DNA of 5,453 bases from an uncultured Clostridia bacterium (GTDB lineage: Bacteria; Bacillota; Clostridia; HGM11514). Of this stretch, positions 1-4,785 are shown piece after piece. Position 1 is the stretch's first letter. Every line of letters starts with the position of its first letter. The stretch is from the NCBI GenBank assembly GCA_902478725.1, contig CABSMD010000182.1:1-5453 (forward strand), read 5' to 3'. A program made the translations under genes and the position numbers. The notes below the pieces were generated by a model that saw only the letters and a list, made by a program, of their open reading frames with translations, searched no databases and was not told where the DNA came from.

Positions 1-8
1 AAGTTGCT

Positions 9-35
9 TTGAAACAGTAAAATTTATGATATAAT
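9..35 (+). promoter_or_regulatory. SigA-type promoter of the ispD-ispF operon
   Basis: A perfect -10 hexamer TATAAT lies at 30-35. A -35-like TTGAAA lies at 9-14, giving a 15-base spacer; reading TTTGAA at 8-13 gives 16 bases. The tract between is AT-rich. The expected transcript start near 42 gives a leader of about 30 bases before the ispD start codon at 73. The -10 is convincing and the -35 placement is approximate. Confidence 0.7.
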
Positions 36-72
36 AAAAATGTGATTGTTGTAATCTATTTTTGGGAGTGAG

Positions 73-828
73 ATGGTTTTGTTTAATCTTTTCAAGAGCG
101 TGATGGGAGACAGCAGTGGTGACGAGCCTCCCCAGCGATGTACGGCGGTGATCGTGGCAGCGGGCCGGGGGGAACGGATGCGCCAGGACACCAGCAAACA
201 ATTCATTAAGCTGATTGGCCGGCCTGTGATCTCTTACACGCTGGAGGTTTTTGAACAGTGTAAGATGGTGGACGAGATCATTATTGTCACACGGGAACAG
301 GATTTAATGGATATGCGCGATGTTGTGGAAGCGTTCGGGATCGATAAGACAGCCAAAATCGTCATAGGTGGCGACAAGCGGCAGGATTCGGTGTATAACG
401 GGCTTCGTGAAATAGGCTACGACACCTCCACTATATTAATCCATGATGGTGCACGCCCGTTTGTGACCGTGGAAGAGTTGGAAACGCTGATCAAAGAGAC
501 TGGAAAATGCCGGGCCGCCGCGCTTGGGATGCCGGTCAAGGACACGATCAAAAAGGTGGACAAGGACAACATTGTTACCGAGACCCCCGACAGGGAAACC
601 CTGTGGGCGGTCGCAACGCCACAAGCGTTTACCTATGATGTCATCATGAACGCATATGAGTCAGCGATGAAGGATAAATTTTATGGCACGGACGATTGCT
701 CCTTGGTGGAACGTACCGGGCAGAGCGTGAAAATCGTGCCTTGCAGCAACGAAAACATTAAAATCACAACGCCTGAGGATATCTTTGTGGCGGAAAGCAT
801 TCTGGAAAGCAGGGGTGACGAATGGTAA
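73..828 (+). CDS. ispD: 2-C-methyl-D-erythritol 4-phosphate cytidylyltransferase (IspD)
   Basis: IspD transfers CMP from CTP to methylerythritol phosphate, giving CDP-methylerythritol and pyrophosphate in the cytosolic non-mevalonate isoprenoid pathway. The nucleotide-binding motif AAGRGERM is at residues 29-36, followed by SKQF at 41-44. By alignment from memory with the E. coli enzyme, R35 and K42 match its catalytic R20 and K27. Other family motifs are GGDKRQDSV (99-107), HDGARP (124-129), TPDRETLW (171-178, R174) and NIKITTPED (228-236, K230). At 251 residues it is slightly longer than usual because about 20 residues precede the first beta strand. The start at 73 has GGGAG at 64-68. An internal ATG at 103 (residue 11) would give a more typical length but has a weaker ribosome site. 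Its 3' end overlaps ispF, which fits translational coupling. Confidence 0.96.
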   Translation: MVLFNLFKSVMGDSSGDEPPQRCTAVIVAAGRGERMRQDTSKQFIKLIGRPVISYTLEVFEQCKMVDEIIIVTREQDLMDMRDVVEAFGIDKTAKIVIGGDKRQDSVYNGLREIGYDTSTILIHDGARPFVTVEELETLIKETGKCRAAALGMPVKDTIKKVDKDNIVTETPDRETLWAVATPQAFTYDVIMNAYESAMKDKFYGTDDCSLVERTGQSVKIVPCSNENIKITTPEDIFVAESILESRGDEW

Positions 829-1301
829 GAATCGGAAACGGGTATGATGTGCATCGGCTGACAGAGGGCCGCAGGCTGGTTTTAGGCGGGGTGGACATCG
901 CGTATGACAAAGGGCTTGACGGTCATTCCGACGCAGATGTACTGGTTCACGCTATGATGGACGCACTGCTGGGCGCGGCGGCGCTCGGGGACATCGGTAA
1001 GCATTTTCCCGACACCGACGAACGCTACCGTGGTATCTCAAGTATGCAACTGCTCGCCCATGTGGAACAGCTTTTACGGGACCGGGGTTACCGGATTGGA
1101 AACATCGACTCGATTGTCGCGGCGCAGCAGCCAAAGCTAGCGCCTTATATGGAAAAGATGCGGCAGAATATTGCGGAGTGTCTGCGGCTACCCATTGACC
1201 GGGTGAGCGTAAAGGCCACTACCACCGAACGCCTCGGATTTGAGGGACGTGGAGAAGGCATAGCGTCCTACGCGGTCTGCATTCTTATGGATAGTGAATA
1301 A
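822..1301 (+). CDS. ispF: 2-C-methyl-D-erythritol 2,4-cyclodiphosphate synthase (IspF)
   Basis: IspF cyclises CDP-methylerythritol 2-phosphate to methylerythritol 2,4-cyclodiphosphate with release of CMP. It is a homotrimer with zinc at the subunit interfaces. The 159-residue length is standard. GYDVHRL at 7-13 supplies zinc ligands D9 and H11. H43, in the stretch GHSDADVLVHAMMDALLGA (34-52), matches the third ligand. GDIGKHFPD (56-64) and KATTTERLGFEGRGEGI (131-147) are signature segments, with E135 at the position of the metal-binding Glu of the CDP site. The ATG at 822 lies inside the last codons of ispD (7-base overlap) and is preceded by AGGGGTG at 811-817, so the start is well supported. 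IspE, the enzyme acting between these two, is not in the window. A terminator follows about 15 bases after the stop. Confidence 0.97.
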   Translation: MVRIGNGYDVHRLTEGRRLVLGGVDIAYDKGLDGHSDADVLVHAMMDALLGAAALGDIGKHFPDTDERYRGISSMQLLAHVEQLLRDRGYRIGNIDSIVAAQQPKLAPYMEKMRQNIAECLRLPIDRVSVKATTTERLGFEGRGEGIASYAVCILMDSE

Positions 1302-1315
1302 TAACTTGGTTGTCT

Positions 1316-1346
1316 CACGGCAGGAGTTTTCCTGCCGTGTTATTTT
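1316..1346 (+). terminator. Intrinsic terminator after ispF
   Basis: A perfect 10-base-pair stem pairs CACGGCAGGA (1316-1325) with TCCTGCCGTG (1330-1339) around a GTTT loop. The T-rich tail TTATTTT follows at 1340-1346. It lies 14 bases after the ispF stop and closes the isoprenoid operon. Confidence 0.9.
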
Positions 1347-1358
1347 GTCCCATTTTTG

Positions 1359-1371
1359 CATAGACTAGTAT
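1359..1371 (+). promoter_or_regulatory. Possible promoter -10 region of the CAP-domain gene
   Basis: CATAGACTA at 1359-1367 fits the CATAnnnTA -10 pattern of the mother-cell sporulation factor SigK and resembles the SigE -10. No fitting -35 for either is seen. An alternative SigA reading is TTGTCC (1345-1350) with TAGTAT (1366-1371) and a short 15-base spacer. The location between the ispF terminator and the CAP start is right for a promoter. A very similar sequence lies at 2468-2489. A small inverted repeat, GCGCA (1383-1387) with TGCGC (1393-1397), lies in the presumed leader. Confidence 0.3.
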
Positions 1372-1414
1372 TAGAAGAAACGGCGCACCTTATGCGCAGG
1401 ATTGGAGCGAGAAG

Positions 1415-1933
1415 ATGTTAAAAAGATTGCTGGCAACTATTGTTGCAGCGGCATTTTTGTTTTTTATGGCCGGATATTACAAACCCACCATTGTACCGGT
1501 CAAGGATAACAGCTTACAGACGGGCGGCGGTACGGATGACCGGCAGATACAGCCTACCAAAGAACAGGCAGAAATGCTCGCTCTGGTCAATCAGGCGCGT
1601 GCAGAGGCGGATTTGCCGGCCCTGGTCTGGAATCAAGCGGCCGCAGAGGTCGCGGCGGAAAAAGCGCACGACATGGTCGCACTGGAATATTTTGACCATA
1701 TCTCCCCCACCTATGGCTCCCCCTTCGACATGATGAAGAAATTCGGCGTCACCTTTCGTACGGCAGGTGAAAACCTCGCCGGACACCAATCGGTAGAAAA
1801 AGCGCACCAGGCGCTCATGGATTCGCCCGGGCATCGCGAAAACATTTTGAACAACCGCTTTTTTCAAATCGGGATCGGCATCACCGACAGCCCTGTCTAC
1901 GGAAAAATCTATGTACAGATGTTTTTAGGTTGA
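1415..1933 (+). CDS. Secreted or membrane-anchored CAP (SCP/YkwD-type) domain protein
   Basis: This 172-residue protein starts with a lysine-arginine pair and a hydrophobic segment (about residues 5-20), either a signal peptide or an uncleaved N-terminal anchor, since no clear AxA cleavage site is visible. A polar Gly/Thr/Asp-rich linker (31-48) leads to one CAP domain (about 52-172). Conserved features are MLALVNQARAEADLPALVW (54-72), FDHISP (93-98), GENLAG (118-123), SPGHRENIL (137-145) and IGIGI (152-156). H95, E119 and H140 sit where the CAP cavity His/Glu residues occur. The domain acts outside the cytoplasm. Bacterial members include YkwD-like and some spore-associated proteins, but their biochemical role is poorly known, so no reaction is assigned. 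GGAG at 1404-1407, seven bases before the ATG, supports the start. No terminator follows, so transcripts probably read into the next gene. Confidence 0.9.
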   Translation: MLKRLLATIVAAAFLFFMAGYYKPTIVPVKDNSLQTGGGTDDRQIQPTKEQAEMLALVNQARAEADLPALVWNQAAAEVAAEKAHDMVALEYFDHISPTYGSPFDMMKKFGVTFRTAGENLAGHQSVEKAHQALMDSPGHRENILNNRFFQIGIGITDSPVYGKIYVQMFLG

Positions 1934-1957
1934 CAAATCCTGAAAAAGGTGTATGAT
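1930..1957 (+). promoter_or_regulatory. SigA-type promoter of the PNPOx-like gene, overlapping the CAP gene stop
   Basis: A perfect -35 TTGACA lies at 1930-1935 and TATGAT at 1952-1957, separated by 16 bases. The -35 includes the CAP gene's TGA stop (1931-1933). A transcript start near 1964 would leave a leader of about 25 bases. The downstream gene can therefore be made independently of the CAP gene. Confidence 0.8.
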
Positions 1958-1989
1958 AGTTACAAATAAACTAGGTTGGAGGTTATATC

Positions 1990-2397
1990 ATGGTTGATTT
2001 CACCAAGGTTCTTATCGAGAATCCAAACGGCGTATTGGCGACTTATGACGGCGAAAGGGTCAAAACGAGGGTATTCCAGTATCTTTTTACCATTGACGGC
2101 AACATCTATTTCTGCACCGGCAATGATAAAGAGGTTTATCAGCAGATCAAGCAGTTTCCCCGCGTCTCCTTTTGCACCTATGCGCCTGATTTTTCACCCG
2201 TTCTGTCGGTGAACGGAAAAGCCCATTTTGTGGACGACGCGGGCCTGAAAAAGAGAGTGCTGGACGAGAATCCGGGAATCAAAGCAATCTATCAGTCCCA
2301 CGAAAATCCGGTCTTCGAGCTTTTCTTTATTGATGCAGAGGAGTATGACACCTTTAGCTTTGAAGAAGGTCCAAGGAAGTACAGCGCTAACCATTAA
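1990..2397 (+). CDS. Pyridoxamine 5'-phosphate oxidase-like FMN-binding split-barrel protein
   Basis: This 135-residue cytosolic protein resembles the short PNPOx-like flavoproteins common in Clostridia. The opening NPNGVLATYDGERVKTRVFQ (11-30) is the family pattern in which a first beta strand is followed by a residue-poor turn and a second strand (VKTRVF). Next come FTIDGNIYFCTGNDKEVYQQI (33-53) and FPRVSFCTYAPDF (56-68), the FMN-contact beta strands, then VLSVNGKAHFVDD (71-83) and a C-terminal ELFFIDAEEYDTFSF (110-124). It is too short to be a true PdxH, so vitamin B6 synthesis should not be inferred. Members bind FMN, or sometimes F420 or haem, and act on unknown substrates. GGAGG at 1978-1982, seven bases before the ATG, fixes the start. 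It has its own promoter at the CAP gene stop, and a terminator follows 16 bases after its own stop. Confidence 0.88.
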   Translation: MVDFTKVLIENPNGVLATYDGERVKTRVFQYLFTIDGNIYFCTGNDKEVYQQIKQFPRVSFCTYAPDFSPVLSVNGKAHFVDDAGLKKRVLDENPGIKAIYQSHENPVFELFFIDAEEYDTFSFEEGPRKYSANH

Positions 2398-2413
2398 CTT
2401 AGATTTCATTGTA

Positions 2414-2438
2414 GGCAGGGTTTCCCTGCCTCTTTTTT
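2414..2438 (+). terminator. Intrinsic terminator after the PNPOx-like gene
   Basis: A perfect 7-base-pair GC-rich stem pairs GGCAGGG (2414-2420) with CCCTGCC (2424-2430) across a TTT loop. The tail TCTTTTTT follows at 2431-2438. It separates the left gene block from the recombinase cassette. Its stem core, GGCAGG/CCTGCC, is the same as in the terminator after ispF. Confidence 0.92.
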
Positions 2439-2447
2439 ATGTCAATT

Positions 2448-2476
2448 CACAAGCAGACCCTCATCCCCATATACTA
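2448..2476 (+). promoter_or_regulatory. SigK-like promoter candidate upstream of the small ORF and recombinase
   Basis: CACA (2448-2451), then exactly 16 bases, then CATATACTA (2468-2476) matches the mother-cell sporulation SigK pattern mACm-N16-CATAnnnTA described for Bacillus. A transcript start near 2483 would leave a leader of about 25 bases before the ATG at 2508. No good SigA promoter was seen here. The motif has low information content, so chance is a real possibility. The -10 and the bases after it resemble those at 1359-1381. Confidence 0.4.
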
Positions 2477-2507
2477 ATACTGGAAAAACAAAAAAGGGGC
2501 TGAGAAT

Positions 2508-2657
2508 ATGCAGGGAGTCACAATAAATATCCATAGCTTTTTTGAACCCTGCACAAAAGATAACCTCGATGACCAAAAAGAACTCATTGACGCCATCCTT
2601 GCCGACATCATCCAAACCCAGCAGGCGCAGGGCACGCCGGCAGAAAGGCCGGAGTGA
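2508..2657 (+). CDS. Small acidic protein (49 aa), coupled to the recombinase; function unknown
   Basis: The ORF encodes 49 residues, beginning MQGVTINIHSFF and ending QGTPAERPE. The ATG at 2508 is preceded by AGGGG at 2495-2499 with about eight bases of spacing. The stop TGA (2655-2657) overlaps the recombinase ATG as TGATG, a typical coupling arrangement. The protein is acidic, with nine Asp/Glu against three Lys/Arg. It has a short beta-like start (VTINIHSFF, 4-12) and a likely helix (about 19-40, DNLDDQKELIDAILADIIQTQQ). There is one cysteine (C15), no signal peptide and no membrane segment. I do not recognise the family. The position directly before a recombinase makes a role in controlling it, such as a directionality or expression factor, a reasonable guess, but the sequence shows only the coupling. 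Confidence 0.7.
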   Translation: MQGVTINIHSFFEPCTKDNLDDQKELIDAILADIIQTQQAQGTPAERPE

Positions 2658-4237
2658 TGGAAATTTGCGCGATCTATTGCAGACTGTCGGATGAGGACAA
2701 GGATAAGGCCAGTAAGGGAGACGACAGCGAGTCGATCCAAAACCAAAAGCTTCTTTTAAGCGAGTATGCCACCAGCCAGGGCTGGGCGGTCTACCGGATC
2801 TACAGTGACGACGATTACAGCGGGCTTGACCAGGACAGGCCGGCCTTTAACGCCATGCTCCGCGATGCGGAGGCAGGACGGTTTCACATTCTGCTTTGCA
2901 AAACCCAGTCCCGCTTCACGCGGGATATGGAGCTGGTCGAAAAATATCTGCACCACAAATTTATTGAATGGGGCATTCGCTTTATCGGGTTGGTCGACCA
3001 TGTCGACACCAGTATCAAGGGAAATAAAAAGGCGCGGCAGATCAACGGATTGATCAACGAATGGTACTGTGAGGATCTTTCAGACAACATCCGCAGTGTG
3101 TTCCGTACTAAGATGCGCCAGGGGCAGTATCTGGGCGCTTACGCCCCCTACGGCTATCAAAAGGATCCATCGGACAGCCATAAGCTGGTGATTGATCCGG
3201 AGGCGGCGGAAGTTGTGCGTAAAATTTTTTCCTTATATCTGCAGGGGTACGGCACCCACAGGATCGCCCAGATTTTGAATGATCTTGGATATCCCAAACC
3301 AAGCGTTTACCGGCAGATACTTACCAGTCCCGCCGCTGACGGAGATACGGCCGCCGGCAGGTCAGGGCTATGGAGCCATACCACCATCAACAGGATTTTA
3401 CGCAATGAGGTGTATACCGGCGTTTTATCCCAGGGAAAGGAAACCACCGCCAGCTATAAGTCGAAAAAAAGAATTCAGCGCGACAAGAGCGAATGGATCA
3501 CAATCAAAAACAATCATGAGGCAGTCATCGGCAGACAGGACTTTGACGCCGTGCAGGGTCTGCTGGATCAAAAACGCCGCTCCGGCAAGCCCGGCAGGGC
3601 CCATCTGTTTGCCACACTGGTGCACTGCATGGACTGCGGCGGAACGATGATCAAGGGGACCACCAACACCAACCAGCTGCACAACGCCACCTACCAGTAT
3701 TTAAAATGTGGAACCTACACCAAAAGCAGCGGAAAATACTGCCCAACCCCACACCGGATCAATTTTGCCCGGTTACAATCGGCGGTCATGCAGGAATTGG
3801 AACGGTTGCTCAACGCATACCTGGACCAGGAAGGGTATGACAGGGTATGCGCCAAGCTATGCCCCACCAACCGGCAGGATGCCTCGCGTATCCGTCATGA
3901 GCTTTCGCTGGTTCAGCAAAAAAAAGAGGAACGCGGACGCGCCCTTTCCTCTCTTTATATCGATAAGGCAAACGGACAGATGGATGAATCCCAGTATGCA
4001 ATTATTTCAAAAGGAATCTGCCGGGAACTGGAACAGCTCACCCGTCAGGAGGAAGAACTGTTGGCTGTATCGGCCAAACAGGAGAATACGGAACCGGTTA
4101 CCCTACCCCAGCGGCTGAAAATTTCTGATCTCACCTACGATATTGTGCGCAAAGCCATCGGATCGATTGAGATTGGTGAAATCCATGATGGAACACAGGA
4201 GGTCAACATCCACTGGAATTTCTCCCACTTTTTTTGA
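2657..4237 (+). CDS. Large serine recombinase (resolvase/invertase N-terminal, recombinase and zinc-ribbon domains)
   Basis: This enzyme should cut and rejoin DNA at paired att-type sites through a phosphoserine link. It appears complete at 526 residues. The catalytic domain (about 3-150) opens with IYCRLSDED (6-14): R9 and nucleophile S11. ESIQNQ (25-30), YSGLDQDRPAF (54-64) and SRFTRD (85-90, R86 and R89) are also conserved. The recombinase DNA-binding domain begins near GAYAPYGY (160-167). A zinc ribbon has cysteines C324, C327, C351 and C362, followed by a Glu/Lys-rich probable coiled coil (about 411-475). This is the layout of the TnpX, TndX, SpoIVCA and phage integrase group. ATG 2657 is preferred for its overlap with the upstream stop; GTG at 2654 would add one residue. 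Gene-level homology alone cannot tell whether it integrates, excises or inverts. No terminator follows, so its transcript would run antisense into the broken subtilase gene. Confidence 0.95.
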   Translation: MEICAIYCRLSDEDKDKASKGDDSESIQNQKLLLSEYATSQGWAVYRIYSDDDYSGLDQDRPAFNAMLRDAEAGRFHILLCKTQSRFTRDMELVEKYLHHKFIEWGIRFIGLVDHVDTSIKGNKKARQINGLINEWYCEDLSDNIRSVFRTKMRQGQYLGAYAPYGYQKDPSDSHKLVIDPEAAEVVRKIFSLYLQGYGTHRIAQILNDLGYPKPSVYRQILTSPAADGDTAAGRSGLWSHTTINRILRNEVYTGVLSQGKETTASYKSKKRIQRDKSEWITIKNNHEAVIGRQDFDAVQGLLDQKRRSGKPGRAHLFATLVHCMDCGGTMIKGTTNTNQLHNATYQYLKCGTYTKSSGKYCPTPHRINFARLQSAVMQELERLLNAYLDQEGYDRVCAKLCPTNRQDASRIRHELSLVQQKKEERGRALSSLYIDKANGQMDESQYAIISKGICRELEQLTRQEEELLAVSAKQENTEPVTLPQRLKISDLTYDIVRKAIGSIEIGEIHDGTQEVNIHWNFSHFF

Positions 4238-4249
4238 TTTGTCTTACCG

Positions 4250-4507
4250 TCACTCCACGTGGGTGCCGTGCCCATTGTCATCCTGAGGAGACCGGTTGCC
4301 GGGAACGAAGCTCATCGCATCCATGATTCCGGCAGCCAAATCCTCGTGGGTGAGATCGATCCCGGTGTCTATAATTCCGACACGGACCCCCTCTCCCATC
4401 GTTTCTCCCCATTCAAGTGGAGAGCCGGCCATGCCGACTCCATAATCTATGACTTCTTTTTTTTGTGTGGACTTGATACTAATTACTTTATAATCACATA
4501 TTGTCAA
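4250..4507 (-). pseudogene. Subtilisin-like serine protease (peptidase S8), 5' part only, cut after the catalytic His
   Basis: The reading frame encodes 85 residues of an S8 protease. EGVRVGIIDTGID (39-51) carries catalytic Asp D47 and DDNGHGTHV (76-84) carries catalytic His H80. There is no signal peptide, and the residues before the Asp region resemble intracellular subtilisins. An intact protein would continue with an A-G after GHGTHV and carry the oxyanion Asn and catalytic Ser over roughly 200 more residues. Here one Glu and a TGA follow, so homology ends at about 4254-4256. The probable start is TTG at 4507, seven bases from a strong AGGAGGG site (complement of 4515-4521); an in-frame stop lies upstream and no in-frame ATG is available. 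No mutation is visible inside the remaining part, which suggests a recent break. As it stands it cannot make an active protease. The missing 3' part is not in the window. Confidence 0.88.
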
Positions 4508-4630
4508 ACGGATACCCTCCTGTTTCTATATATAATGTAAATCTCCCTGTAAATCCATTGTATGCGCCAGGTGGACGCCTTGACAGTATTGCTCGAATTC
4601 TGGCTGAAAAGCAAAAAGAAAGGCAGATTC

Positions 4631-4659
4631 TTGCAGGAATACCGATGGTGTGCTATACT
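4631..4659 (+). promoter_or_regulatory. Extended -10 SigA-type promoter of the glycosyltransferase
   Basis: TTGCAG (4631-4636) and TATACT (4654-4659) are separated by 17 bases. TGC directly before the -10 supplies the extended -10 TGn element. The expected start near 4666 gives a leader of about 120 bases, long for a simple leader and containing an inverted repeat. Confidence 0.75.
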
Positions 4660-4736
4660 ATAAACAACTCCGGTTTCGACAGAAAAATATTTGCCGACTT
4701 TTGTTTTTGATTTAAGGAAAGCGAAATTGCTTCGGG

Positions 4737-4759
4737 ATAGTATATTTACGGCATACTAT
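4737..4759. repeat. Inverted repeat ATAGTAT/ATACTAT in the glycosyltransferase leader
   Basis: ATAGTAT (4737-4743) and ATACTAT (4753-4759) form a perfect 7-base inverted repeat around a 9-base spacer, ending 11 bases before the AGGAGGGG ribosome site (4771-4778). A third ATACTAT overlaps the promoter -10 at 4655-4661. The repeat could be an operator or a weak RNA hairpin. It is AT-rich, has no U tail and is not a terminator. Confidence 0.5.
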
Positions 4760-4785
4760 ACCAAGGATTTAGGAGGGGAAAAATT

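Larger units (their letters stand above)
2439..4255 (+). mobile_element. Candidate serine-recombinase cassette joined to a broken subtilase gene
   Basis: Between the PNPOx-like terminator and the broken end of a subtilase gene lie only a small ORF and a large serine recombinase. Seen: the recombinase stops at 4237 and subtilase homology on the minus strand stops at about 4254-4256, leaving under 20 bases for an element end. Known: large serine recombinases integrate or excise phages, ICEs and Tn4451/Tn5397-type transposons at att sites, often next to the recombinase gene. Inferred: the right boundary is an att-type junction. The left boundary is not defined. No duplicated sequence was found by eye between 2439-2510 and 4230-4260, and the missing half of the subtilase is not at the left edge. 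A remnant of a larger, deleted or inverted element is equally possible. Confidence 0.4.
4508..4785. other. Divergent intergenic region between the subtilase fragment and the glycosyltransferase
   Basis: The region of 278 bases is more AT-rich than its surroundings. It holds the subtilase ribosome site (complement of 4515-4521), a TGTAAATC direct repeat (4536-4543 and 4548-4555), a SigE-like -10 CATACAAT on the minus strand (complement of 4557-4564) without a clear -35, the glycosyltransferase promoter and its roughly 120-base leader. Short reading frames cross it on the plus strand, for example 4562-4663 (33 residues) and a TTG-initiated frame from 4501 to 4710. Neither has a convincing ribosome site or recognisable product, so no gene is called. 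No tRNA or known riboswitch was recognised. Confidence 0.6.

Noticed and set aside
1514..1867. Minus-strand 117-residue frame inside the CAP gene
   Set aside because: The plus frame carries complete CAP motifs and a good ribosome site; the antisense frame has no recognisable domain.
1316..2438. The two terminators sharing the GGCAGG/CCTGCC stem core as a mobile repeat
   Set aside because: Similar GC-rich stems are common in intrinsic terminators; loops, stem lengths and flanks differ.
2439..2510. Direct or inverted repeat with 4230-4260 marking element ends
   Set aside because: Only short T-rich similarity was seen by eye. Serine recombinase att cores can be two or three bases, so absence of a longer repeat decides nothing.
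2474..2746. Minus-strand 90-residue frame antisense to the small ORF and recombinase start
   Set aside because: It is a shadow of two well-supported plus-strand genes, and no start signal was seen.
4580..4585. Perfect TTGACA that could be a -35
   Set aside because: No -10 hexamer lies 15-19 bases downstream. The promoter at 4631-4659 is better placed.
4562..4663. Plus-strand ATG frame of 33 residues, rich in Lys
   Set aside because: There is no Shine-Dalgarno site before the ATG, and it competes with another open frame over the same bases; this is chance-level evidence.
4501..4710. Plus-strand frame of 69 residues beginning with TTG
   Set aside because: It begins inside the subtilase 5' end with no ribosome site, has no recognisable domain, and overlaps the glycosyltransferase promoter. 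It may be an old remnant but cannot be supported.
4716..4735. Small hairpin AAGC/GCTT in the glycosyltransferase leader as a riboswitch or attenuator
   Set aside because: The stem is only four base pairs, there is no U tail, and it resembles no known riboswitch class.
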